Shown piece after piece: positions 1 to 8,639 of a DNA stretch of 64,000 nucleotides (position 1 is the first letter of the stretch; each line of letters starts with the position of its first letter). The notes under the pieces were generated by a model. It did no database searches. It was not told the DNA's origin and was given only the letters and a program-made list of their open reading frames with translations. A program made the translations under genes and the position numbers. This stretch comes from Nocardioides sp. Root1257. GTDB lineage: Bacteria > Actinomycetota > Actinomycetes > Propionibacteriales > Nocardioidaceae. The stretch covers positions 915,494 through 979,493 of the forward strand of contig NZ_LMDV01000008.1 of assembly GCF_001425175.1 (NCBI RefSeq), written 5' to 3'.

Positions 1-705
1 AACTACGTCGACCTGGTGCAGGACCCGCTGTTCCGCAAGGTCACGCTCAACACGCTGCTCTACCTGGTGCTCGGGGTCCCGCTGACGATGGGCGTGGCGC
101 TCGCCGTCGCGGTCGGCCTCAACGGGCTGAGCCGTTCCCGCGGCTTCTTCCGGGTCGGCTTCTACCTGCCGGTGGTGACCAGCATCGTCGCGGTCTCGGT
201 GGTGTGGAAGTACATCCTGCGCGACGAGGGCGGCCTCCTGAACGCCGCGCTCGGCTGGGTCGGGATCAACGGGCCGGCCTGGCTCGACTCCACCTCCACG
301 GCCCTGCCGTCGCTGGTGGTGATGGCTGCCTGGCGCAACTTCGGCACGCTGATGGTGATCTTCCTGGCCGGCCTCCAGACGGTGCCGCGCGAGCAGGTCG
401 AGGCCGCCGAGGTCGACGGCGCGTCGGCCTGGAGCCGCTTCCGCTTCATCACCCTGCCGGCGCTGCGGCCGGTGCTGCTGTTCGGCGCGGTCATCACCGG
501 CATCGGCTACCTCCAGTTCTTCGAGGAGGCCTTCGTGATGACCAAGGGCGGACCGCTGGACTCCACCCGGTCGGTCACCTTCTTCACGTTCGACCAGTTC
601 GGCTACGGCAACTACGGGTACGCCGCCGCCGCCAGCTACCTGCTGTTCCTGGCGATCGTGCTCCTCACCTTCTTCCAGTTCCGCCTGCTGCGGACCAAGG
701 ACTGA
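1..705 (+). CDS. Sugar ABC transporter permease, MalF type (5' end outside window)
   Basis: Integral membrane subunit of a carbohydrate importer. The reading frame is open from base 1, so the N-terminus lies upstream; about 234 C-terminal residues are visible. They hold several hydrophobic segments and the binding-protein-dependent permease EAA loop (EAAEVDGASAWSRFRFITLP), which docks on the ATPase. The end of the protein, rich in aromatic residues (FFQFRLLRTKD), is typical of the CUT1 family. The second permease follows after 5 nt, so the two are co-transcribed. The solute-binding protein is probably just upstream of the window. Substrate is unknown; the hydrolases downstream suggest an oligosaccharide. 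Confidence 0.9.
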   Translation, partial: NYVDLVQDPLFRKVTLNTLLYLVLGVPLTMGVALAVAVGLNGLSRSRGFFRVGFYLPVVTSIVAVSVVWKYILRDEGGLLNAALGWVGINGPAWLDSTSTALPSLVVMAAWRNFGTLMVIFLAGLQTVPREQVEAAEVDGASAWSRFRFITLPALRPVLLFGAVITGIGYLQFFEEAFVMTKGGPLDSTRSVTFFTFDQFGYGNYGYAAAASYLLFLAIVLLTFFQFRLLRTKD

Positions 706-710
706 TCGCC

Positions 711-1607
711 ATGACACAGACACTCGAGAAGCCCGCGGGCACGGCCACCCCGGTCGACACCAAGCCGCCCAAGCAGCGGCGCAACGCCGACGGCATCCGT
801 ACGCCGGGCTGGCTGTACGTCGTGATGGCGGTCGGCCTCTTCGTGGTGGTGGTCCCGTTCCTCTGGATGATCGTGTCGTCCTTCAAGCCGGAGTCCGAGG
901 TGCGCGCGATCCCGCCGACCTGGTGGCCGCACGAGGTGACGACGGAGAACTACGACCAGCTCTTCACCCGGCTCGACTTCCCGACGTACTTCCTGAACTC
1001 GGCGATCGTCGCGCTGGCGGTGACGCTCGGCAACGTCGTCTTCTGCTCGATGCTGGGCTACGCCCTGGCGAAGCTGGAGTTCCCGGGCAAGCGGCTGCTC
1101 TTCATCCTCGTCCTGGGCACCCTGATGGTGCCGGGCGTGGTGACCTTCGTGCCGCTCTTCGTGCTGACCACCAACCTCGGGCTCACCAACACGCTGCCCG
1201 GCATGATCCTGCCGTTCCTGGCCGGCCCGTTCGGCGTGTTCCTGATGCGGCAGTACATCCTCGGCCTGCCCGACGAGCTGATCCAGGCCGCCCGCGTCGA
1301 CGGCGCCGGCGAGCTGACGATCTTCGCGCGGGTGATCATGCCGCTCTGCGGCCCGGCCGTCGCGACCCTCGGGGTGCTGACGTTCCTGACCTCGTGGAAC
1401 AACTTCCTGTGGCCGCTGGTGGTGGCCACTTCGGAGGACAAGTACACGCTGCCCGTCGCGCTCGCGCTGTACGCCGTCGGCCAGAACGCCACCCAGTACG
1501 GCCTGCTGCTCGCCGGCTCGGTCGTCGTCGTCATCCCCGTGCTCGTCGTCTTCCTGCTCCTGCAGCGCTACATCATGCAGGGCGTCGCCATGACCGGCAT
1601 CAAGTAA
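711..1607 (+). CDS. Sugar ABC transporter permease, MalG type
   Basis: Second membrane subunit of the same importer, 298 aa, the normal family length. A hydrophilic N-terminal stretch of about 38 residues precedes the first membrane segment (LYVVMAVGLFVVVVPFLWMI). The EAA loop is visible as QAARVDGAGELTIFARVIMP, and the protein ends in VAMTGIK, close to the usual MalG ending. ATG at 711 lies 5 nt after the stop of the first permease and fits the family start; longer in-frame extensions would run through that gene. No ATPase is encoded here, so it probably relies on a shared MsiK-type ATPase, as is common in actinobacteria (inference). Confidence 0.9.
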   Translation: MTQTLEKPAGTATPVDTKPPKQRRNADGIRTPGWLYVVMAVGLFVVVVPFLWMIVSSFKPESEVRAIPPTWWPHEVTTENYDQLFTRLDFPTYFLNSAIVALAVTLGNVVFCSMLGYALAKLEFPGKRLLFILVLGTLMVPGVVTFVPLFVLTTNLGLTNTLPGMILPFLAGPFGVFLMRQYILGLPDELIQAARVDGAGELTIFARVIMPLCGPAVATLGVLTFLTSWNNFLWPLVVATSEDKYTLPVALALYAVGQNATQYGLLLAGSVVVVIPVLVVFLLLQRYIMQGVAMTGIK

Positions 1608-1629
1608 CCCACCCCGTCAAGGAGATCCC

Positions 1630-3189
1630 ATGCGCAACTCGGTGCGCACCGTCCTGGTCGCGCTGCTCGCGACCGTCCTGCTCGTCCCCGCCACCGCCGC
1701 CCGGGCGGACCTGGAGACCGAACGCCGCGGTCACGACCGCACCCTGGAGAGATACGCCGCGGACACCTGGCGCTCCGTGGCGGCGATGGTGGTGCCCCGG
1801 ACCGGGCTGCCCGCCGACAACGTGGGCGGCGGTCTGTCGCCCGGCTCGCGGGCGGCGTACACGTCCCCGACCAACATCGGGGCCTACCTGTGGAGCACCG
1901 TCGTCGCCCGCGACGTCGGTCTGATCAGCGACCGCGCCGCGCACCGCCGGCTGGCGCGGACCGTCCACACGGTCGCCGGGCTCGAGCGGCACGACGCGTC
2001 CGGCATGTTCTACAACTGGTACAGCCCGACGACGGGGGAGAAGTTGCTGACCTTCCCCACCGACGGCAGCACGATCAAGCCGTTCCTCTCCAGCGTCGAC
2101 AACGGCTGGCTGGCCACCGCACTCCTGCTCGTCTCGCGCGCCGACCCCAGCCTGCGGTCGCAGGCGAACGCGATCCGCGACGGCATGGACTTCGGCTGCT
2201 ACTACAACCCCGCCGAGGGCAACGGCGGCCCGACCCCGGGCGGTCAGATCCGCGGCGGGTTCTGGGACCAGGACCCGCAGGACCCGGCCGCCGTCACCGG
2301 CGACTACTGCGGGATGGGCGCCGACGTCTGGTACACCGGCCACCACTACGGCGCCTTCAACACCGAGCCGCGGATGGCGTCCTACCTCGGCATCGCGAGC
2401 GGCCAGATCCCGGCGAAGCACTACTTCGGGACGTTCCGGACCTTCCCCAACGACACGTGCGACTGGTCGTGGACCGAGACCAAGCCCGTCGGCCAGTGGC
2501 GCACCTACTCGGTCGGTGGCGAGGACATGGACGTCTTCGAGGGCGCGCTGCCCTACCGCGGCACGAACATCGTGCCGACCTGGGGCGGCAGCATGTTCGA
2601 GGCGCTGATGGTGCCGCTCTTCGTGCCCGAGGAGACCTGGGGCCCGCGGTCCTGGGGCCGCAACCACCCGGCCTACGTGCGCGGCCAGATCGAGCACGGG
2701 CTGCGGGAGGCGAAGTACGGCTACTGGGGCTTCTCGCCGTCCAACAACCCGGCCGGCGGCTACCGCGAGTACGGCGTCGACCAGCTGGGGCTGGACGGTC
2801 CCGGCTACACATCGGACCAGGAGCGCACCACGGTCGACCAGCCGTTCGACGGCTGCCGCGCGGGCTCGCCCGCGCCGACGTCGTACGGCGACGGCGTGGT
2901 GACCCCGCACGCCTCCTTCCTCGCGCTGCGCTACGCGCCGAAGGCGGCGCTGCAGAACCTGGCCAAGCTGGCCCGGCACTTCGACGCCTACGGCAAGGGC
3001 GGCTTCTACGACGCCGTGGCCGTGCGCAGCGGGCAGGTCTCGAAGCACTACCTCTCGCTCGACCAGGGCATGGTGATGGCCGCGCTCGGGAACGCGTTGG
3101 CCGACGACGACATGCGGCGCTACGTCGCGAAGGGCGCGCTCGAGCAGAGCCTGCGCCCGCTGATGAAGCAGGAGGTCTTCGCCCGATGA
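1630..3189 (+). CDS. Secreted glycoamylase-fold (GH144-like) hydrolase
   Basis: 519 aa. A Sec signal peptide is clear (RTVLVALLATVLLVPATAARA, cut near residue 26). The mature part resembles the glycoamylase (alpha/alpha)6 domain found in bacterial beta-1,2-glucan-active enzymes: FYNWYSPTTGE near residue 130, GGYREYGVDQ near 380, SYGDGVVTPHASFLALR near 420 and YLSLDQGMVMAALGN near 475. A good SD (aaggag, 1618-1623) precedes ATG 1630 after a 22-nt gap from the permease, and its stop overlaps the GH39 start. It probably cuts the polymer whose fragments the importer takes up. The family call comes from motif memory, and the glucan specificity is an inference. Confidence 0.75.
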   Translation: MRNSVRTVLVALLATVLLVPATAARADLETERRGHDRTLERYAADTWRSVAAMVVPRTGLPADNVGGGLSPGSRAAYTSPTNIGAYLWSTVVARDVGLISDRAAHRRLARTVHTVAGLERHDASGMFYNWYSPTTGEKLLTFPTDGSTIKPFLSSVDNGWLATALLLVSRADPSLRSQANAIRDGMDFGCYYNPAEGNGGPTPGGQIRGGFWDQDPQDPAAVTGDYCGMGADVWYTGHHYGAFNTEPRMASYLGIASGQIPAKHYFGTFRTFPNDTCDWSWTETKPVGQWRTYSVGGEDMDVFEGALPYRGTNIVPTWGGSMFEALMVPLFVPEETWGPRSWGRNHPAYVRGQIEHGLREAKYGYWGFSPSNNPAGGYREYGVDQLGLDGPGYTSDQERTTVDQPFDGCRAGSPAPTSYGDGVVTPHASFLALRYAPKAALQNLAKLARHFDAYGKGGFYDAVAVRSGQVSKHYLSLDQGMVMAALGNALADDDMRRYVAKGALEQSLRPLMKQEVFAR

Positions 3190-5009
3190 CGGACGCACGC
3201 ACCGATTGGAACTCCCGCATCGGGATCCGCACCGGCGTCTCCTTCGCCGGCAACGCCCCGGAGCTGGTCGCACCCGACGGCCTGGTCGCCGTCGCCGGCG
3301 GCGCGCAGGTGACCCTGGACTGGAAGCCGGTCGACGGTGCGGTGGGCTACCAGGTCCACGTCGCCGAGAGCGCCGACGGCCCGTGGTCCGAGCTGGACCA
3401 CGCCGGCCGCGACGTGCTCGCGGTCCCGCACCCGCCGTACGTCGACACGACCGGGACGCCGGGCGAGGAGCGGTGGTACGCCGTCGCGTCGCTCTCCGAC
3501 GTCCACGTCGAGGGCGCGCTGTCGGCGCCGGTCTCGGCCGTGCCGCTCGCGTCCGCCGGCACCGTGACGGTGTCGGTGGACACCGGCTCCGACCTCGGCG
3601 AGCTGGACCGCCCGTGGCGACCGATGATCGGCTCGGAGCACCTCTCCCACGCGCTGTCGACGGACACGACCGGCGGCCGCGTGGTCGGCGAGGAGCTGTC
3701 GACGGCGCTGCGCGCGGCGCACGAGGAGCTCGGCGTCACCCACGTGCGGGCGCACGGCATCCTCTGCGACGACCTCGCGGTCTACCGCGAGGTGGACGAC
3801 GAGCCGGTCCACGACTTCACGGGCGTGGACCGGGTCTACGACCACATCCGCTCGCTCGGGCTCTACCCGGTCGTCGAGGTGTCCTTCATGCCGCACGACC
3901 TCGCGAGCGACCCGTCCAAGACGGTCTTCGACTACGACGCGATCGTCTCGCCGCCCAAGGACTGGGGCCGCTGGCACGACCTGGTGCGCGACCTGACGGC
4001 CCACCTCGTCGAGCGGTACGGCGACGAGGTCGTCGAGCACTGGTCGTTCGAGGTCTGGAACGAGGCCAACCTGGAGGTGTTCTGGTCGGGCACGCCCGAG
4101 GAGTACCTCCGGCTCTACGACGTGACGGTGGCCGCCGTCCGCGCGGTCGACGACCGGCTGGTCGTCGGCGGTCCCTCGTCGGCCGCGGCCGGCTGGGTCG
4201 AGGAGCTGCTCGCCCACGCCGAGGAGACCGGCGTACCGGTCGACTTCGTCTCGACGCACACCTATGGCTCGCCGCCGCTGGACTTCCGGCCGACGCTCGC
4301 GCGCTACGGCCGGGAGGGGACGCCCATCTGGTGGACCGAGTGGGGGGTGACGCCGACGCACTTCAACGAGGTGAGCGACGCGGTCTTCGCCGGGACCTTC
4401 CTGCTGCGCGGGATGGCGTCGTCGATGGGCCGGATCGAGGCGCTCTCCTACTGGGTCGTCTCCGACCACTTCGAGGAGCTCGGCCGACCGCCGGCGCTGC
4501 TGCACGGCGGCTTCGGGCTGCGCACGGTCGGCGAGCTGCGCAAGCCGCGGTGGTGGGCGCTCGCGATGCTGGAGCGGCTCGGCCCGCGGCGGCTCGCGAC
4601 CTCGCTCACCGGCGACGGCGCCGGCTCCCTGGTCGAGGTGATCTCGACCCGGGACACCGGGATCACCACCCTGCTCTGGAACCTGACGCTCGACCAGACC
4701 AAGGCGGCGGGCTCCGACGAGCTCGCCCGCGACGTCCGGCTCGAGGTCACGGGCCTCGAGCCGGGCGCGACGTACCAGCTCGTCCACGAGCGCGTCGACC
4801 AGCTGCACTCCAACGTCGCCGCGGCGTGGGGACGACTGCGCGAGGACGGCCAGGACTGGCCGACCGAGGAGCAGTGGGCACAGCTGCGGGCGGCGGACCG
4901 CCTGGAGGAGGCGGAGCCGGCGGGGGCGTTCGTGGCGGACGCCGCCGGGACGGTGAGCATCGAGCTGACGCTGCCGATGCCGGCGATGAGCCTGCTGACC
5001 CTCTCGTGA
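3186..5009 (+). CDS. GH39-type glycoside hydrolase with N-terminal Fn3-like domain
   Basis: 607 aa. Residues about 30-125 look like a fibronectin-III fold (VTLDWKPVDGAVGYQVHVAES). A TIM-barrel follows, with the likely acid/base Glu293 in FEVWNEAN and the likely nucleophile Glu385 in WWTEWG, both in GH39 positions. The C-terminal region is beta-rich. No signal peptide is seen, so it probably acts in the cytoplasm on imported oligosaccharides. ATG 3186 overlaps the upstream stop by 4 nt (ATGA). Most characterised GH39 enzymes are beta-xylosidases or alpha-iduronidases. The pairing with a glycoamylase-fold enzyme makes xylose doubtful as the only substrate. Confidence 0.8.
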   Translation: MTDARTDWNSRIGIRTGVSFAGNAPELVAPDGLVAVAGGAQVTLDWKPVDGAVGYQVHVAESADGPWSELDHAGRDVLAVPHPPYVDTTGTPGEERWYAVASLSDVHVEGALSAPVSAVPLASAGTVTVSVDTGSDLGELDRPWRPMIGSEHLSHALSTDTTGGRVVGEELSTALRAAHEELGVTHVRAHGILCDDLAVYREVDDEPVHDFTGVDRVYDHIRSLGLYPVVEVSFMPHDLASDPSKTVFDYDAIVSPPKDWGRWHDLVRDLTAHLVERYGDEVVEHWSFEVWNEANLEVFWSGTPEEYLRLYDVTVAAVRAVDDRLVVGGPSSAAAGWVEELLAHAEETGVPVDFVSTHTYGSPPLDFRPTLARYGREGTPIWWTEWGVTPTHFNEVSDAVFAGTFLLRGMASSMGRIEALSYWVVSDHFEELGRPPALLHGGFGLRTVGELRKPRWWALAMLERLGPRRLATSLTGDGAGSLVEVISTRDTGITTLLWNLTLDQTKAAGSDELARDVRLEVTGLEPGATYQLVHERVDQLHSNVAAAWGRLREDGQDWPTEEQWAQLRAADRLEEAEPAGAFVADAAGTVSIELTLPMPAMSLLTLS

Positions 5010-5074
5010 CCCTGTCCTGACCACCGGCGGGGGTTTTGTCCGAAATGCACGACGGGGCGTTGCCTCGGTCCTAG

Positions 5075-5103
5075 CCTCAGGTGTCTGTCCCACCAACCTG
5101 AGG
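5075..5103 (+). promoter_or_regulatory. 8-bp inverted repeat overlapping -10 and SD of the DUF4234 gene
   Basis: CCTCAGGT (5075-5082) and ACCTGAGG (5096-5103) are perfect inverted copies 13 nt apart. The left arm overlaps a possible -10 box (TAGCCT, 5072-5077) and the right arm contains the GAGG that serves as SD for ATG 5112. It could be an operator or an RNA hairpin that masks the SD. Confidence 0.4.
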
Positions 5104-5111
5104 ACTGTGTC

Positions 5112-5618
5112 ATGACCGAGAGCAACGACCCGACTCCCGTTTCGGACCCGGCGGCCGCCCCGCCGCCGTACGGCACTCCCGCCCCCGGCGGTGGTGTCCC
5201 CGCTCCCGCGATGGCCGGCGGCCCGCTGGCCCCGATGGCTGGCCCGGCCGACGGGCCGATCGGCAAGGTCCGCAGCACCGGCACCTGCGTGCTGCTGACG
5301 ATCGTCACGCTCGGCTTCTACACCTGGTACTGGTACTACAAGACGCACGACGAGATGAAGCAGCACACGGGCAACGGCATCGGCGGCCCGATCGCGCTGA
5401 TCCTGGCGATCCTCGTCGGCATCGTGATGCCGTTCCTCACCCCCAACGAGGTCGGCGGGCTCTACGAGCGCAAGGGTCAGCCGAAGCCGGTCGGCGCCGC
5501 CACCGGTCTCTGGTACCTGCTGCTGGGCTGGTTCTTCCTGGTCGGCGCCATCGTGTGGTTCGTGAAGACCAACGGCGCGCTCAACGAGTACTGGAAGTCG
5601 CAGGGCGCCACCGCCTGA
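5112..5618 (+). CDS. DUF4234 membrane protein
   Basis: 168 aa. The first 55 residues are Pro/Ala/Gly-rich and disordered. Two or three membrane segments follow: a first helix containing TCVLLTIVTLGFYTWYWYY (about 58-78), another around 95-112 (GGPIALILAILVGIVMPFL) and a last one around 140-158. The aromatic FYTWYWYYKTHDEM stretch and the closing NGALNEYWKSQG are characteristic of DUF4234. Function is unknown. It stands alone between two hydrolase genes, with a hairpin directly upstream. Confidence 0.8.
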   Translation: MTESNDPTPVSDPAAAPPPYGTPAPGGGVPAPAMAGGPLAPMAGPADGPIGKVRSTGTCVLLTIVTLGFYTWYWYYKTHDEMKQHTGNGIGGPIALILAILVGIVMPFLTPNEVGGLYERKGQPKPVGAATGLWYLLLGWFFLVGAIVWFVKTNGALNEYWKSQGATA

Positions 5619-5659
5619 CGGCTCCGTTTGTGTCGTAGGTCACCGGGTACGGGACCTGC

Positions 5660-7855
5660 ATGCACAAGCGTCTGTGTGTCGCGGCCGCGGTGCTGAGCAC
5701 CGCGGCCGCCGGCACGATCCTCGTCCCGACGACCGCCGACGCCAGGTCGGCGCCGCCGCCATCGACGGCGGTCTCGGCGGCGCCGACCGCGAAGTCGACC
5801 TGGACCGAGGCCGACAAGACGGGCTTCGGGACCTCCCGCACGCGCGGCAGCAACGTCTGGTTCACGCTGCAGGGCGGCCGGGTGAGCGAGGTCTTCTACC
5901 CGGACCTCTCGACGCCGAGCGTGCGCACCCTCGAGCTGGTCGTCGTCGGCCCCGACTTCGTCGACCGCCCCTCGGCGAGGGCCGCCGTCAGTCGCCCCGA
6001 CCCGCAGAGCCTCCGGTTCGCGCAGTCCGGCAACCGGCACCCCGGCCGCTACCGGCTCACCCAGCAGGTCGTCACCGACCCCGCTCACGACACCCTCGTG
6101 GTGCGTGCCCACCTGGAGTCCCTCGACGGCGGGCGCTACCGGCTGTTCGCGCTCTACGACCCGGCGCTGGGCAACGACGGGATGGACGACCGGGGCACCA
6201 GCACGGCTCACGCGCTCAGCGCGACCGACGGAGCCGTCGCCACGACGCTGCGGTCGAGTCCCGCGTTGATGGAGACGTCCAGCGGCCTGGTGGGCTCCGA
6301 CTTCGACCCCTGGCCCGACCTGCGCGCGGACGGCGATCTCGACCACACCTACCGCACCGCGGGCCCCGGCAACGTGGTCCAGGTCGGCCGGATCGGTGGT
6401 GTCGCCCGACCCGCCCGCGCGCTGGACGCGACGCTGTCCCTCGGGTTCGGCGCCGGGCCGCGGCAGTCCGCGCGAGCAGCCGGTGCCACCGCAGCGACCG
6501 GGTGGTCGCGGACGGCGACGCAGTACGACGCCGGCTGGCGCCGCTACCTGGCCGGCCTGCGGAGCGTGCCGGCGAGCGCGGCCTCCGTGCGCGACCAGTA
6601 CCTCGCGTCCGAGCTGGTCCTCGCCGCCGCCGAGGACAAGGTGCACCGCGGCGCGTTCATCGCCTCGCCCTCCGCGCCGTGGGTGTGGGGCGACGAGGTC
6701 CCCGACCTCTCCTCCCCGTCCGGCGCCTACCACCTGGTCTGGTCCCGCGACGCGTACCAGTTCGGCACCGCCCTGTGGGCGATGGGGGACCGGGCCGCCT
6801 CCCGACGGATGGTCGACTGGCTCTTCGGCACCCAGCAGAAGAAGGACGGCTCCTTCCCCCAGAACTCCGACGTGTCGGGCAAGCCGGTCTGGGGAGACCT
6901 CCAGCTCGACGAGGTCGCGCTGCCGATCGTGCTCGCCCACCTCACCGGCAAGCGGGACGCCGCGACCTGGCGCGGGGTGCGCAAGGCGGCGCACTTCCTG
7001 GTGACCTTCCGCGACGACGAGAGCGGCCGCCGCGCGCCGTACAGCCCGCAGGAGCGCTGGGAGAACCAGTCGGGCTACTCACCCAACTCGATCGCCGCGC
7101 AGATCGCCGGGCTCGTCGCCGCGGCCGACCTGGCGCGGACGAAGGGCCACCCCGACCTGGCCCGGAGGTGGCTGGCGGTCGCGGACCGGTGGCAGGCCGC
7201 GGTCAAGCGCTGGACCGTGACCCGCACCGGCGCGCTCTCGGACGGTCCCTACTTCCTGCGCCTGACCAAGGACGGCCGACCCGACCGCGGCACGACGTAC
7301 GCGATGGGCGACGGCGGCCCGAAGAAGATCGACCAGCGGCGCGTCGTCGACCCGAGCTTCCTCGACCTGGTGCGCCTCGGGATCCTGCCCCCGAACGACC
7401 GGGCCGTCCGCAACAGCCTCGACGTGGTGGACCAGCAGCTGAAGGTCGAGACGCCGAACGGCCCGTTCTGGCACCGCTTCACGCGCGACGGGTACGGCGA
7501 GACCCGCACCGGCGGCGAGTGGGTCATCACCGACCCGGGTGCCCATCGCACCTTCGGGCGGGGCTGGCCGATCCTCACCGGTGAGCGGGGCGAGTACGCC
7601 GTCGCCGCTGGAGGGGACGCCTCGGCGTACCTCACCACCATGGCGTCGGCAGCCGGACCCAGCGACATGCTCGCCGAGCAGGTCTGGGACCGCCGGGCGC
7701 CCGGCGGACGGGCGTGCTGCCCGGTCGGCGAGGGGACGCGGTCGGCGACGCCACTGGTGTGGTCGCACGCGGAGCTGGTGCGACTGGCCTGGTCGATCCA
7801 GCGCGGTCGACCGGTCGACCAGCCGGCGATCGTGGTCGACCGCTACGTGCGCTGA
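5660..7855 (+). CDS. Secreted GH15 glucoamylase/glucodextranase-like enzyme
   Basis: 731 aa. A signal peptide covers about residues 1-29 (LCVAAAVLSTAAAGTILVPTTADA). Residues about 45-280 form the N-terminal beta-sandwich of prokaryotic GH15 enzymes (NVWFTLQGGRVSEVFYPDLS), and the rest is the (alpha/alpha)6 barrel. The probable general acid is Glu468 in ERWENQSGYSPNSIA and the probable base Glu673 in LAEQVWDRRAPGG. Both are intact. It releases glucose from alpha-glucan non-reducing ends; alpha-1,4 or alpha-1,6 preference cannot be told. The last 13 nt overlap the convergent gene at 7843. A TACGGG box 6 nt before the ATG may make it leaderless. Confidence 0.85.
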   Translation: MHKRLCVAAAVLSTAAAGTILVPTTADARSAPPPSTAVSAAPTAKSTWTEADKTGFGTSRTRGSNVWFTLQGGRVSEVFYPDLSTPSVRTLELVVVGPDFVDRPSARAAVSRPDPQSLRFAQSGNRHPGRYRLTQQVVTDPAHDTLVVRAHLESLDGGRYRLFALYDPALGNDGMDDRGTSTAHALSATDGAVATTLRSSPALMETSSGLVGSDFDPWPDLRADGDLDHTYRTAGPGNVVQVGRIGGVARPARALDATLSLGFGAGPRQSARAAGATAATGWSRTATQYDAGWRRYLAGLRSVPASAASVRDQYLASELVLAAAEDKVHRGAFIASPSAPWVWGDEVPDLSSPSGAYHLVWSRDAYQFGTALWAMGDRAASRRMVDWLFGTQQKKDGSFPQNSDVSGKPVWGDLQLDEVALPIVLAHLTGKRDAATWRGVRKAAHFLVTFRDDESGRRAPYSPQERWENQSGYSPNSIAAQIAGLVAAADLARTKGHPDLARRWLAVADRWQAAVKRWTVTRTGALSDGPYFLRLTKDGRPDRGTTYAMGDGGPKKIDQRRVVDPSFLDLVRLGILPPNDRAVRNSLDVVDQQLKVETPNGPFWHRFTRDGYGETRTGGEWVITDPGAHRTFGRGWPILTGERGEYAVAAGGDASAYLTTMASAAGPSDMLAEQVWDRRAPGGRACCPVGEGTRSATPLVWSHAELVRLAWSIQRGRPVDQPAIVVDRYVR

Positions 7856-8454
7856 GTGTCGACGGCGACCTCGCCGCCGAGGCGGGCGCCGCCGAGGAGC
7901 TCGAGGTCGTCGCCGGACCAGAACCTGCCCGGGTCGTAGTAGTTCGTCGGGCGGTCGCTGCCGAGCAGGCCCATGGCCTCGTACGTCGCCGCGACCACCT
8001 CGGCGCAGTAGGTCAGCTCGGCGGAGGCGGCGCGCCGTACCCGGCCCCGCGCCCAGCGGCCGACCAGCTTCGCGGTCGAGGGGAACGGCGTCCCGTCGAG
8101 GCGCGCGATCGTCCTCATCACCGCGTCCTCCATCTCCCGCGTGACCGTCGCGTCGAGCTGGCGGAGCCACGCCTGCTGCTCGTAGCGCCCGGTCCACTGG
8201 ACCACGGCCTCGCGCAGGTCGTGCAGCTGGACGCCGCGGTGGTGGCTGTCGGTCCACACGTCCCGCAGGCCCTTGCCGAGCTCGGCGTGCCACATCAGCG
8301 GCGGCAGGTCGTCGATCACGACCGCCATCCCGACGTGGTTGACGGGCGCGTTGGTCACGACCCGGATAGCGTGGTCGGCAGCCGACCTGCCGCGGAAGAG
8401 CCAGAGGTCCCCGGTACGCGTCAGGTCGACCGCCTGGTCGAGCGCCAGGGTCAT
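7843..8454 (-). CDS. Possible permuted papain-like (YiiX/NlpC-P60-type) cysteine hydrolase
   Basis: 203 aa with no signal peptide or membrane segment. A His in an NHVGMAVV strand (about residue 40) comes before a Cys in ELTYCAEVVAATYEAMGLL (about 150). That His-then-Cys order is the mark of the permuted papain-like families that include YiiX and lecithin retinol acyltransferase. GDLWLFRG near the N-terminus matches the usual first strand. The substrate is unknown; peptidoglycan peptides or lipid amides are possible. It runs convergent to the GH15 gene, overlapping it by 13 nt. The family call rests on motif pattern only. Confidence 0.5.
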   Translation of the reverse strand: MTLALDQAVDLTRTGDLWLFRGRSAADHAIRVVTNAPVNHVGMAVVIDDLPPLMWHAELGKGLRDVWTDSHHRGVQLHDLREAVVQWTGRYEQQAWLRQLDATVTREMEDAVMRTIARLDGTPFPSTAKLVGRWARGRVRRAASAELTYCAEVVAATYEAMGLLGSDRPTNYYDPGRFWSGDDLELLGGARLGGEVAVDTQRT

Positions 8455-8483
8455 GCGTGGTCCAGGGTCATGGAGGAGTCCTC

Positions 8484-8639
8484 GTGAAGCTGTGGAAGGT
8501 GCTCGGGCTGGCCGGGCTGGCCGGAGTGGCCGCGTCCGGGGCCATCATCGCGCGTGACCAGCGCAAGCGGACGCAGCTCTCGCCGGAGCAGGTCCGCGAC
8601 CGGCTCCACGAGCGGCTCGCCGAGAGCGAGTCGGACTGA
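8484..8639 (+). CDS. Small single-pass membrane protein (51 aa)
   Basis: The sequence starts VKLWKVLGLAGLAGVAASGAI, a single membrane helix, and ends in a charged cytoplasmic tail (RDQRKRTQLSPEQVRDRLHERLAES). GTG at 8484 is chosen because an SD (GGAGGA, 8473-8478) sits just upstream; an in-frame start at 8457 has none. Small proteins of this form are common in Nocardioides-type genomes with no known role. Its stop overlaps the proposed start of the GH30 lipoprotein, which suggests translational coupling. Confidence 0.65.
   Translation: MKLWKVLGLAGLAGVAASGAIIARDQRKRTQLSPEQVRDRLHERLAESESD

Noticed and set aside
5010..5074. Terminator after GH39 (GGGGGTTTTG near 5030)
   Set aside because: A short T run is present but no stem of more than a few bases could be built upstream of it.
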